DNA of 16,663 bases from DASYYE01 sp035946955 (GCA_035946955.1 DASYYE010000599.1:1-16663), one strand, 5' to 3'; counted from the first letter of the stretch, positions 1 to 7,321 are shown. Notes: generated from the letters alone by a model not told the origin. Program-made: numbers and translations.

Positions 1-507
1 ATCGCCGAGGCGATGGGCCTGGACCGGATCATCTCCAACCAGCCGCAGTACAACATGGTCTGGCGCGTGATCGAGGCCGAGGTCGTCCCGGTCTGCGAGA
101 AGGAGGGCATCGGCCAGATCGTGTGGTCGCCGGTTGCCCAGGGGGTGCTCACCGGCAAGTACCTCCCCGGCCAGCAGCCCCCGGCGGGCTCGCGCGCAAC
201 CGACGAGCGCGGTGGGGCTTTCATCGAGGACCTCCTGACCGACGACCTCCTCGGCCGGGTCCAGCAACTCGTCCCGCTGGCCGCTGAGGCTGGCCTGACC
301 ATGGCCCAGCTCGCGGTCGCCTGGGTGCTGCAGCACCCGTTCGTCTCCGCGGCCATCGTCGGTGCCAGCCGGCCCGAGCAGGTGCGCGAGAACGTGCGCG
401 CCTCAGGCGTGCGGCTGGAGGACTCGCTGATGCGCCGCATCGACGAGGCCCTGGGCCCCGTGGTCGTGCGCGACCCGGCCCAGACCCGCAGCCCGCAGCG
501 GACCTGA
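1..507 (+). CDS. Aldo/keto reductase, C-terminal part (5' end outside window)
   Basis: The frame is open from base 1, so the start lies upstream; the 168 residues seen are about the C-terminal half of a typical 320-350-residue AKR. These enzymes are soluble (alpha/beta)8-barrel NADPH-dependent carbonyl reductases. Family features visible are the barrel strand ending in SNQPQYN, the cofactor-loop segment WSPVAQGVLTGKY, and the C-terminal NADPH-phosphate-binding segment IVGASRPEQVRENV. The wording of these segments resembles the potassium-channel-beta-like/YghZ-like AKR branch more than the aldose-reductase branch. The catalytic Asp-Tyr-Lys-His residues lie in the missing part, so activity cannot be judged. 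The substrate is unknown. The stop codon is only 2 bp from the stop codon of the opposing small gene at 510-758. The family call is firm; the specific function is open. Confidence 0.93.
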   Translation: MAEAMGLDRIISNQPQYNMVWRVIEAEVVPVCEKEGIGQIVWSPVAQGVLTGKYLPGQQPPAGSRATDERGGAFIEDLLTDDLLGRVQQLVPLAAEAGLTMAQLAVAWVLQHPFVSAAIVGASRPEQVRENVRASGVRLEDSLMRRIDEALGPVVVRDPAQTRSPQRT

Positions 508-509
508 CC

Positions 510-758
510 TCACGCGGGGTGGATACTCATTGGGCCGTACTCAGTGCGGCTCTCCTCCAAAAGTGTCACCTGGTCGACACCCGCGCTCAGCAGGGCCCGC
601 CAGTTCTCACCTAGCCAGCTCTCGGCATCACTCTGGCTGGTGAAACCCTCCTCTTGCAGGCTCCCGGCGTCCGCGGGCGCCCCGTCCGACTTCTCCAAGC
701 GCCATGTCCAGGCCATTTCCCGTTCTCCCGGTTCCCCATTGGCCGCCCCGGAACTCAT
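510..758 (-). CDS. Small conserved actinobacterial protein of unknown function (82 aa)
   Basis: This is a short, acidic, soluble protein with the core pattern WTWRLEKSDG, then GFTSQSDAESWLGENWRALL, then GVDQVTLLEE and YGPMS. I recognise this as a widespread small hypothetical protein of actinobacteria; no biochemical role is known to me. Two starts are plausible. ATG at 758 has a strong AGGAG six bases upstream and gives 82 residues. ATG at 716 has a GGAG eight bases upstream and gives 68 residues beginning MAWTWR, which is where recognisable conservation starts. The longer start is given because its ribosome-binding site is the better one. There is no signal peptide or membrane segment. The gene converges on the aldo/keto reductase with two bases between stop codons. 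Confidence 0.8.
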   Translation of the reverse strand: MSSGAANGEPGEREMAWTWRLEKSDGAPADAGSLQEEGFTSQSDAESWLGENWRALLSAGVDQVTLLEESRTEYGPMSIHPA

Positions 759-848
759 CAGCCGCTCCTGACACTAGCCCACCGGACGGGGGCCTGGCAG
801 AGGCCAGAATGTCCCGCGAACTCAGATTCACGCTGGAACGCCGCGAGT

Positions 849-883
849 CAGCGGCTGCAAACTGTTAGGTTTTGTAACCGCTG
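849..883. promoter_or_regulatory. Imperfect 13-bp inverted repeat in the divergent intergenic region
   Basis: The arms CAGCGGCTGCAAA (849-861) and TTTGTAACCGCTG (871-883) pair at 11 of 13 positions, plus one G-T wobble, around a 9-base loop. The element lies in the 208-bp gap between the divergent small gene (start 758) and the PfkB kinase (start 967), about 83 bases upstream of the kinase ATG. Its symmetry and position fit an operator for a dimeric repressor of the kinase-SDR operon, or a structured leader. No convincing -35/-10 pair was seen in this gap. The pairing is read directly; the role is inference. Confidence 0.45.
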
Positions 884-966
884 GACCTGCGCTTGGCTCT
901 TGCTCCCCGCGTCGCCGACCCAGTCCCAGTATCCGGTCCCAATCCCGTGAGCAAGGTGGTGACGAC

Positions 967-1857
967 ATGACACGGATTGTCGTCGTGGGAGACCTGATGA
1001 CTGACACGGTCGCCCGCGCGGCCCTCCCCCTCGCCAAGGGGAGCGACACCCCGGCTACCGTGAGTTCACACGGCGGTGGCTCGGGCGCGAACATCGCTGC
1101 CTGGGCGGCCGTAGACGGGGCTGAGGTGGCGTTCGTAGGCAGACGTGGCGCAGACATCGCAGGTCGCAACCGCGACATGGAACTGATGGGCTATGGCGTT
1201 GACGCCCGGCTGGTGATGGACCCTGAACGGCCCACCGGCTCGTGTGTGGTGATGATCACACACAAGGGTGACCACACGATGATGTCCGACCCCGGCGCCA
1301 ACGCCGCCTTCTCCCCGGACGACCTGCCCAAGGACCTGTTCACACCTGGCAGCCACCTGCACGTCTCCGGCTACACCCTGCTCAATGAGGGCTCACGGTC
1401 GGCCGGGATCGCTGCGATGGACCAGGCCGGGCGTGCTGGCATGAGCATCTCGGTGGACGGCGCGTCGGCGGCCCCGCTGGAGCGGCTGGGCGCCGAGCCG
1501 TTCCTGGACCTGACCAATGGCACGTCGCTGCTGTTCGTCAACATCGACCAGGCGAAAGCGCTCACCGGCCGGGAGGACCCACTGCAGGCGGTCCGGGTGC
1601 TGACGGCCTGGTACCCGCAGGTGGCGATGAAGCTTGGCCCGGACGGCGCACTGTTCGCCAACGGCCGCCCAGACCCGATCCACGCGCCCGCCCAGAGCAT
1701 AGAGAAGTTCGTGGACGGCACCGGCAGCGGCGACGCCTTCTGCGCCGGGTTCCTGATGGCCTGGCTGGACAAGAAGCCGCCGCATGAGGCCGTGGTGAAC
1801 GGCTGCAGGCTCGCCGCGCGCGCCCGCGCCGTGGTGGGCGCCCGGCCGCCGCTGTAG
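967..1857 (+). CDS. PfkB-family carbohydrate/nucleoside kinase (296 aa)
   Basis: This is a cytosolic ATP-dependent kinase of the ribokinase/PfkB fold, and its length is normal for the family. It has the N-terminal strand IVVVGDLMTD, the glycine-rich substrate loop HGGGSGAN near residues 35-42, VNIDQAKALTG near 191-201, and the C-terminal ATP/anion-hole signature DGTGSGDAF at 250-258 with Asp256 as the presumed catalytic base. The signature departs from the usual D-T-T-G-A-G-D: Gly replaces the first Thr and Ser replaces Ala. Overall wording resembles actinobacterial PfkB proteins that I recall being encoded beside pseudouridine-phosphate glycosidase genes, but no such gene is present here, so the substrate is left open. 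ATG at 967 has AAGGTGG seven bases upstream. The SDR gene follows 8 nt after the stop, suggesting co-transcription and a shared sugar or polyol pathway. Confidence 0.9.
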   Translation: MTRIVVVGDLMTDTVARAALPLAKGSDTPATVSSHGGGSGANIAAWAAVDGAEVAFVGRRGADIAGRNRDMELMGYGVDARLVMDPERPTGSCVVMITHKGDHTMMSDPGANAAFSPDDLPKDLFTPGSHLHVSGYTLLNEGSRSAGIAAMDQAGRAGMSISVDGASAAPLERLGAEPFLDLTNGTSLLFVNIDQAKALTGREDPLQAVRVLTAWYPQVAMKLGPDGALFANGRPDPIHAPAQSIEKFVDGTGSGDAFCAGFLMAWLDKKPPHEAVVNGCRLAARARAVVGARPPL

Positions 1858-1865
1858 GGCGGCGA

Positions 1866-2684
1866 GTGGCCAGCGTTGACCCAGCGAGCACGGGCCCAGC
1901 ACCCGCGCCCTCAGCGGGCTACCTGAGTTCCCTGTTCTCGCTGCGTGGGCGGGCGGCACTGGTTACGGGCGGGAGTTCGGGCATCGGCCGGGCCATGGCG
2001 GGCGCGCTCGCACGCGCTGGCGCACGGGTTGTGGTGCTGGCCCGCCAAGCTGCCGCACTGCAGGAGACTGTGGACCAGTTGCGAGACGCGGGCTGCCAGG
2101 CAGCCTGGGTCAGCGCGGACCTGGCCGACGCCACGGCCACGGCACGCGGGGCCGAGGCAGCCAGTGAACCGTTCGGCGAACCGGACATCCTGGTCAACTC
2201 AGCCGCGGTCAACCTCCGCCCGCCCCTGGCGCAACTGACGCCCGCCCAGTGGGACCACCAGATGTCGGTGAACCTGCGCGCCCCGTTCCTGCTCGGCCAG
2301 CGGTTTGGGCCAGCCATGGCCGCCCGGGGCTGGGGCCGGATCATCAACGTCGCCTCCCAGCAGGCGTTCCGTGCGTTCGCCAACAGTGGTGGTTACGGCG
2401 CCGCCAAGGCCGGGCTGGCTGGCCTGACCCGCTCCCAGGCCGAAGCGTGGTCAGCCAGTGGCGTGTGCTGCAACGCGGTCGTCCCTGGCTTCGTGGTGAC
2501 CCCCCTCACCGCGGAGGTGGCGGCCGATCCGGCCCGCTGCGCAGCACTGGCGGCCCGGACCATGGCTGGCCGCAACGGAGAGCCCGCCGACTTCGAAGGC
2601 GCCGCCGTGTTTCTGGCCAGCGACGCCAGCCGCTACGTCACGGGCACGATGCTCTTCGTCGACGGCGGCTTCTCAGCAACGTGA
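1866..2684 (+). CDS. Classical SDR-family NAD(P)-dependent oxidoreductase (272 aa)
   Basis: This is a Rossmann-fold short-chain dehydrogenase/reductase. Visible motifs are the cofactor loop TGGSSGIG (34-41), NSAA (111-114) in place of NNAG, the structural Asn in SVNLRA (136), and a catalytic set Ser164, Tyr177 and Lys181 (YGAAK). The C-terminus carries ASRYVTGTMLFVDGG, as in gluconate 5-dehydrogenase and 3-oxoacyl-ACP reductase relatives. Start is GTG at 1866, eight bases after the kinase stop, with only a weak GGGCGG-like ribosome-binding site, so translation is probably coupled to the kinase. The first 26 residues are a Ser/Pro/Ala extension before the usual SLRGRAALVTGG opening; no ATG or GTG lies between, so a shorter start would need CTG. 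The pairing with a sugar kinase suggests polyol or sugar-acid oxidation, but the substrate is not determined. Confidence 0.92.
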   Translation: MASVDPASTGPAPAPSAGYLSSLFSLRGRAALVTGGSSGIGRAMAGALARAGARVVVLARQAAALQETVDQLRDAGCQAAWVSADLADATATARGAEAASEPFGEPDILVNSAAVNLRPPLAQLTPAQWDHQMSVNLRAPFLLGQRFGPAMAARGWGRIINVASQQAFRAFANSGGYGAAKAGLAGLTRSQAEAWSASGVCCNAVVPGFVVTPLTAEVAADPARCAALAARTMAGRNGEPADFEGAAVFLASDASRYVTGTMLFVDGGFSAT

Positions 2685-2697
2685 CCGTCGCTCGCCA

Positions 2698-2755
2698 TCC
2701 ATGATCATGAAGAGTCTCTCAGCCGCCATGGCTGAAAAGCCTTCATGATCATGGA
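2698..2755. repeat. Nested AT-rich hairpin: 15-bp perfect outer arms around a 6-bp inner stem
   Basis: Outer arms TCCATGATCATGAAG (2698-2712) and CTTCATGATCATGGA (2741-2755) are perfect reverse complements. Inside them TCAGCC (2719-2724) and GGCTGA (2730-2735) form a second stem with a 5-base loop. Each outer arm itself contains the 8-bp palindrome ATGATCAT. The element begins 14 bases after the SDR stop and ends 17 bases before the next ATG. It has no T-tract, so it would be an actinomycete-style hairpin terminator at best. Its AT-rich arms stand out from the high-GC surroundings and may mark a dispersed repeat. It also overlaps the only Shine-Dalgarno-like bases (GGAAGTGAG, 2753-2761) of the following gene. 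Confidence 0.7.
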
Positions 2756-2772
2756 AGTGAGATGCTTGGGTC

Positions 2773-3228
2773 ATGACTGCTTCTGCTCGGCTGCGGTGCG
2801 GGATCGTGTTGCGCGTCCAAGAGGACACCTGCGAGGTTCTGGCGGACGGGCAGTCCCGCCCGGCCGGGTACGCGAGGGGGTTCCCGTCGCCACGGACGGA
2901 AAGGGTGTCGCCGGGGAACCTGGTAGCCGTCGCTGCTGCGCCGGACGGCACCGACGTGGTGGTCTGGCGGTGGTATGACGCCGTCATCCTCGGCGAGGAT
3001 GACGGCGTGGTCTGGCTGTGGGAGCCCGCGCACGGCGAAGTCGCCGCGCAGCCCCGCTACGCGCAGCCGCGGCAGTCGGGAACCCGGGCCTACCTGTCCG
3101 CTGGCCTGCCCGGCGCACAGTGGTGGGTCGCTGGCCCTGCGGCCTCCCGGGCGCAGGACGCCCACGTCGAACTGGACGAGGTCGAGCGCTTCTACTCCGA
3201 GCGCGATCTCTGGGACACCCTGGCCTGA
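2773..3228 (+). CDS. Conserved actinobacterial protein of unknown function (151 aa)
   Basis: This is a soluble protein with no signal peptide or membrane segment. The N-terminal 70 residues read like a small beta-barrel (LRCGIVLRVQEDTCEVLADG, then RVSPGNLVAVA and VVVWRWYDAVILGE), followed by WLWEPAHGEV and a Trp-rich segment GAQWWVAGPAAS. I recall similar hypothetical proteins in other actinomycetes but no assigned function; resemblance to an SH3/OB-like barrel is only an impression from strand pattern. ATG at 2773 follows a weak, distant GGAAGTGAG that sits in the right arm of the upstream hairpin. The last 37 bases overlap the 3' end of the convergent secreted-protein gene. Confidence 0.8.
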   Translation: MTASARLRCGIVLRVQEDTCEVLADGQSRPAGYARGFPSPRTERVSPGNLVAVAAAPDGTDVVVWRWYDAVILGEDDGVVWLWEPAHGEVAAQPRYAQPRQSGTRAYLSAGLPGAQWWVAGPAASRAQDAHVELDEVERFYSERDLWDTLA

Positions 3229-5507
3229 GTCTTGTAAGCGCGGGTGATGGTCTCGGTGACCCCGCCGTGTGCCGCGTCAGCGGCGGACACCCGAAGCGTC
3301 ACGTAGCTGCCGGCCCGGGCGGTGTAGACGGCGCGGTAACGGCCAGGGCCGAGGCGGGTCACTGCCGCGTGGCGCCATGTCCTGCCGTTGTCGAACGACA
3401 CTTCCACCGTGGTCCGGGTGACCGGTGCGCCCCGGGCGAGCTGCACATGCCCGACGGTGACCCCCAGAACCTGTGCGCCCGGCGGCGCCGACTCGTCCAG
3501 TGCCAGCCTGGCGACGTGGTAGTCAAGCGTCATCATTGGCTCGACGGTGCAGCGCCGACCGGTACGGACCGGTGAGCATCGCCAGCCAGCAGGCAGCGTG
3601 CCGCCCATTGCGGGCGCTGACCGCCACGTCCAGACGGTCTGGGTTCTCGTGGACAGGGGGTAACGCGCCCTGGTCCGGGCACTGTCTACCGTGAACCTGA
3701 TCAGCGACGGTTCCGGGCCGACCTTGACATGCCAGAAGTGGTAAAGACCCCAGAACCTGCCGCAACAGCGAATCCCCCTGGTAGAGACCCACCTGCCGCT
3801 GGCGACCTGCTTGCCGTTCTCGTCGATCTGGTAGTTGCTGGTGACCGGGAACGGGTCGTAGTCGAGAAAGCCTGACCCGTGGTGCCCGTTGCTGTCGCTG
3901 AACGGGGTGACATCCAGCCGCAGGATGTCTCCGGCCCGGGATGCCGAGGGCACTCCGCCGCCGGTGTCCACCCCGGGATGCAGCGGGTAGGTGTCCCAGT
4001 TCTCAGCCACTGCCTGCCCCGCGTGGTACACCGCTGGGTTGGCCCACTGGCCTCCTGCCGGCAGGCGCATACCCGCGAACGTGCTTGTGTACTGGGCCAT
4101 ATCGCGCCACCAGGTGACCGCCGGGTTTGCGGTCAGGTATTCGGTCTGGACCCTGGGCAGCTCCACCACGTAGGCGGTGAGGGGGTTGAACAGCAGGTCG
4201 TTGGCCTGGGGGCTGAACAGCCCCATAGTCCCCACCTCGCCGCGGGAGGTCACATCGGAGTAGTAGCGGACGTGGATGGTGGCCAGGCCATGCGGGTTCG
4301 CCACATGGTGCTGCAGGGGGACGGTCCCGGTGGCGCCGTAGGCCAGGTCGTATTCATACGGTGCCGCGGCCGCGGGTGGGGAGGCACGCCACTCGCTGGT
4401 GTAGTCCTGGAGCCGCCCGGTGGTGGGCCGCTTCGCCATCGGGCTCACGTAGAGGGGGAAGGTCCCGTTCTCTACCCATTGGAGGTATGCGGGCTGACCC
4501 GCCGATGGCAGAAGGCGCAACTCGAATGAGATGCCCTTGTCCACTGACGGCCGCGGCGTCGAGACCGCGACCTGGCTCCCCGCTGCCCGCTCGGCCATCC
4601 GCACGGACCTGTTCGCCGAAACGGTGAACTGGGGAAGCACCACCACGCGTTCGGCGACGGGCCTGCCATGTTGGGAAACGTCGATGAAGTCGCCGAGCGC
4701 CCAGTAGTGCCCGGCCGGCACGCTGAACTTGGCAGTCCCCCGATAGAAGCGGCTCTCATCGCTGAACCTGGTCGGGTTGTCGGCGTTGATGACGAACACC
4801 GCGTCGCCCATGTCAGGCCGGCCTGCGAGGTTTGTACCGGTGACCGTCAGCGTGTGCATCGGGAACTCATGCCGGGACAGACGCGTGATCCAGGCCGCCC
4901 GTGCCGGGGTCGTTCCTGCCAGCGAGACCGTCACGCCACCGCCGAACAGGCCGTCCTGCCCGTAGCTGCCCCTGGCATGGTCGGTCAGGAACTGGCGCAC
5001 CAGGGCCGCCCCGAACTGCCGCGCGGAGCCGGCTGTCAGGTATCCCTGCGCGGCCCGGCCAGCCGTATGGGTGATCACCACGCCAGGCAGCCGCTGCCGG
5101 TGGCCCTCGTCACTGATCTGGACCGGCAGCCTGCCACCAGCCGCCCGCTCAGCAAGCAGCCGCACACCGAACAAGCTGAGGTCCAGCCCGCGGCCCACGT
5201 ACGGCAGTGCGGCGGCCGGGATCGCGTAGGTTCTCCCGGCCAGGCCCAGGTTAACCACCGACCCGGCCAGGCCGCTGCCCGCTGGCGCGATGGCACCCTG
5301 CCCGCCAGCGGGGACTGATACCGAGTCACCGTTGATGAGCAGCACCGTCCGGGGCACGGTAGACGCCCCGGAAACGGCCCCGACCATCGTGACTGGTCTG
5401 GCAACAGCCCTCGCCGCTGTCGCTGCGGCGGCGGGCACAGCGGCCACGGCGGCAGGCAGCATGGCCGCCGCCCCAGCCAGCGTGAACAGACGGTGAGATA
5501 TGGACAT
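3192..5507 (-). CDS. Secreted protein with S8-subtilase flanking modules but no protease domain (771 aa)
   Basis: The N-terminus MSISHRLFTLAGAAAMLP followed by an Ala-rich stretch and VPAAAA is a clear Sec signal peptide, cut near residue 29. Residues 52-150 (VLLINGDSVSV, YAIPAAALPYVGRGLDLSLFGV) resemble the N-terminal region of large actinobacterial S8 peptidases. Residues 217-310 and the C-terminus (TLRVSAADA and ITRAYKT, with an Ig-like VSFDNGRTWRHA at 702-714) resemble the modules that follow the protease domain in those enzymes. No Asp, His or GTS(M)A catalytic motifs of S8 are present, so it is probably not a protease. The ATG at 5507 lies 4 nt after the stop of the membrane-protein gene, implying coupling; a longer frame to 5813 was rejected because it runs inside that gene and destroys the signal peptide. 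The 3' end overlaps the convergent gene by 37 bp. Function unknown; possibly a ligand-binding or wall-associated partner of the upstream sigma/membrane pair. Confidence 0.82.
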   Translation of the reverse strand: MSISHRLFTLAGAAAMLPAAVAAVPAAAATAARAVARPVTMVGAVSGASTVPRTVLLINGDSVSVPAGGQGAIAPAGSGLAGSVVNLGLAGRTYAIPAAALPYVGRGLDLSLFGVRLLAERAAGGRLPVQISDEGHRQRLPGVVITHTAGRAAQGYLTAGSARQFGAALVRQFLTDHARGSYGQDGLFGGGVTVSLAGTTPARAAWITRLSRHEFPMHTLTVTGTNLAGRPDMGDAVFVINADNPTRFSDESRFYRGTAKFSVPAGHYWALGDFIDVSQHGRPVAERVVVLPQFTVSANRSVRMAERAAGSQVAVSTPRPSVDKGISFELRLLPSAGQPAYLQWVENGTFPLYVSPMAKRPTTGRLQDYTSEWRASPPAAAAPYEYDLAYGATGTVPLQHHVANPHGLATIHVRYYSDVTSRGEVGTMGLFSPQANDLLFNPLTAYVVELPRVQTEYLTANPAVTWWRDMAQYTSTFAGMRLPAGGQWANPAVYHAGQAVAENWDTYPLHPGVDTGGGVPSASRAGDILRLDVTPFSDSNGHHGSGFLDYDPFPVTSNYQIDENGKQVASGRWVSTRGIRCCGRFWGLYHFWHVKVGPEPSLIRFTVDSARTRARYPLSTRTQTVWTWRSAPAMGGTLPAGWRCSPVRTGRRCTVEPMMTLDYHVARLALDESAPPGAQVLGVTVGHVQLARGAPVTRTTVEVSFDNGRTWRHAAVTRLGPGRYRAVYTARAGSYVTLRVSAADAAHGGVTETITRAYKTQARVSQRSRSE

Positions 5508-5511
5508 CGGG

Positions 5512-6798
5512 TCAGCCCTGCGCGCTGCCGGGGCCAGACCGGGCGGCCGGCAGGTGCGGTGAGTCGTTGGTCCAGCCCACACGTGTGTAGGCGTCATACT
5601 GGGCGACCTGGCCCTGATAGCGAGGGCCGTACTGCACGTACCGGGAGCCGTCGCGCGCCAAGCGCGCACATTCCGCGGCCGATGGCATGGCCTTGAGCAC
5701 CCGTGCCCGTTGCGCCTTGGAGAGCCCCTTGAGCGACAGCTGGTGCACATCCCGGCAGCTGCTGGCCCACTGTTCCACCCGTGTCCGGCCTGGCGTGGCC
5801 ACCACCAGCTCATCGGCCAGCAACTCCCCCGTCGCCGGGGAGACCACGATCACCTCGTTCTCACCGCCGCCCTGCGGTATTTCCACGCCGTACCCGGGCC
5901 GGCCGAGCGGGTCGGTCATCCGGCCGACCGTCTGCACCCCCGGCAGGGCCGCGAGCACCTTGTAGACGCTGGCGTGCACCTGCGACGTCACCGGCTCGGT
6001 GAGGAACCACACACCGCTGCCGAACACTTCCGCTGCCAGAGTGGACGTCATCCTGCGCGACGAACCTCCGGCCACGTCCCGCACCAGAAACGCCCGCAAC
6101 CGCGCCACGCTCGAGGGCAGGGCCTGCAGCCGGGCGAAGGTCGCCCGCTGGTTGCCGGCCAGGAACCCGAGCGCCTCATCGCGCGGCTGCCAGAAGGCCT
6201 GCTCCGGCGACCCGGACATGGTGAACCTCTGCGCGGCCAAGCCGTGTTGCAGCCCGCCGAAAACCCACGACGCCGGGGATCCCACTGCCCGCCAGGCTGC
6301 CACATCTGCCGATGTGGCCGGCCTCGCCCCGCCGTCCTTGACGATGTACCAGTAGCGCTGGCGGGCCGACCGCGGATACCAGGACTGCGTGCTGGAGCGT
6401 TCGGCGATGTCGTACGGATGGGCAGCGGTGCCCGCTGGCTGCAACCGCATCCGCTGATCTCCCATCACCCAGTACCTGCCGGCGGCGGGAACCTTCGCGG
6501 CACTGACCGCCGCGGAGAGCAGAATGTCCCGGGCCGACAGGACATGCCCCGGACCCCCGGCCACTGGTGAGCGGTGCGGTAGAGCCGGGGACACCGGCCC
6601 GGTCACCGCCAGGACAGCGGCGACGGCTGCCCCGGCCGCAGTGACCGGTACGGCGGCGATGCCTGCCCACATGGTCACCGACCGCCGAGCCTGCCGGCGG
6701 CGCAGTACGGCGAGCAGGTCAGGGCTCGGCTGGACCATGGCGGTTTCTTCGCGCAGCCGGGTGCGGAGCCGGTCGGCGAGTTGGTCTTCAGTGAGCAT
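5512..6798 (-). CDS. CU044_5270-like single-pass membrane protein, probable sigma-associated regulator (428 aa)
   Basis: A short N-terminal cytosolic part (about residues 1-41, LTEDQLADRLRTRLREET then LLAVLRRRQARR) is followed by one hydrophobic segment (about 42-66, MWAGIAAVPVTAAGAAVAAVLAV). A large extracytoplasmic domain follows, with YWYIVKDGG, GSGVWFLTEPV and YGVEIPQGGGENEVIVVSP. This layout matches the CU044_5270 group of actinobacterial proteins encoded directly after SigE-type ECF sigma genes. No canonical zinc-binding anti-sigma motif (HxxxCxxC) is seen, so an anti-sigma role is inferred from topology and location only. ATG at 6798 is chosen over 6825 because GGAGGT lies five bases upstream. 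The start overlaps the sigma gene by 11 bp, and the secreted-protein gene follows 4 nt after the stop. Confidence 0.87.
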   Translation of the reverse strand: MLTEDQLADRLRTRLREETAMVQPSPDLLAVLRRRQARRSVTMWAGIAAVPVTAAGAAVAAVLAVTGPVSPALPHRSPVAGGPGHVLSARDILLSAAVSAAKVPAAGRYWVMGDQRMRLQPAGTAAHPYDIAERSSTQSWYPRSARQRYWYIVKDGGARPATSADVAAWRAVGSPASWVFGGLQHGLAAQRFTMSGSPEQAFWQPRDEALGFLAGNQRATFARLQALPSSVARLRAFLVRDVAGGSSRRMTSTLAAEVFGSGVWFLTEPVTSQVHASVYKVLAALPGVQTVGRMTDPLGRPGYGVEIPQGGGENEVIVVSPATGELLADELVVATPGRTRVEQWASSCRDVHQLSLKGLSKAQRARVLKAMPSAAECARLARDGSRYVQYGPRYQGQVAQYDAYTRVGWTNDSPHLPAARSGPGSAQG

Positions 6799-7321
6799 GG
6801 AACACCTCCGATGCTTGGCGGCCACCGGCCGCGGGAGTGTCGTCGAGGATCACGCGAAGGCTGGCCAGGGCACGGGCGGTGTAGGACTTCACCGTCCCGT
6901 CAGAAATCCCGAGCAGGTCAGCGGTCTCCGCCACCGAGAGATCCTCAAGAAAACGCAGCACCACGACGTGCCGCTGCCTCGAGGGAAGGGCCATCAGCGC
7001 CTGGATGAGCGATTGCTGCTGGCCGACCTGTTCGGCCAGCCCGTCCACTACGCCGGGAAGCCAGGCGGTTTCCGCCAGAACACTCTCCCTGGGGCGCCGC
7101 CGCAGCCAGCGCACCCGGTCCCGGCACAAATTCACCAGCACCTGCCGCACGTAGGCCTCGGGTGCGTCCCGGGCTGCCGCCCAGCGCCGCGCAGTGCGTA
7201 CCAGCGCGGTCTGCAACATGTCCTCGGCGTGGCCATGGTCACCGACCAGGGCATAGGCGGTCCGCAGCAACGCTGCCGACCGCGCCCGCACGAAATCCTC
7301 GAATTCCCGGCCCGTCCTCAT
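6788..7321 (-). CDS. ECF RNA polymerase sigma factor, SigE family (177 aa)
   Basis: This is a two-domain group IV sigma factor. Region 2 spans about residues 8-75 (EFEDFVRARSAALLRTAYAL, HAEDMLQTALVRTARRW, PEAYVRQVLVN). Region 4 spans about 105-158, with the helix-turn-helix LSVAETADLLGISDGTVKSYTARAL for -35 recognition. This wording is typical of the SigE family of small ECF factors in actinomycetes. ATG at 7321 gives the expected N-terminus; only a weak GGTAGGG lies before it. The last 11 bases overlap the start of the membrane-protein gene, whose ribosome-binding site lies inside this gene, so the two are translationally coupled. It is divergent from the ParC-like gene with 99 bp between start codons. 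The target promoter is unknown and no clear autoregulatory promoter was found. Confidence 0.95.
   Translation of the reverse strand: MRTGREFEDFVRARSAALLRTAYALVGDHGHAEDMLQTALVRTARRWAAARDAPEAYVRQVLVNLCRDRVRWLRRRPRESVLAETAWLPGVVDGLAEQVGQQQSLIQALMALPSRQRHVVVLRFLEDLSVAETADLLGISDGTVKSYTARALASLRVILDDTPAAGGRQASEVFHAH
6804..6809 (-). promoter_or_regulatory. Ribosome-binding site that decides the membrane-protein start
   Basis: On the minus strand GGAGGT is followed by five bases and then ATG (6798). It is a full match to the anti-Shine-Dalgarno core and lies within the 3' end of the sigma-factor gene. It argues against the longer start at 6825. Confidence 0.8.

Noticed and set aside
5508..5813. 102-residue N-terminal extension of the secreted protein
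   Set aside because: It would lie within the membrane-protein gene in another frame, is Arg/Pro/Cys-rich, and would bury the clear signal peptide that starts at 5507.
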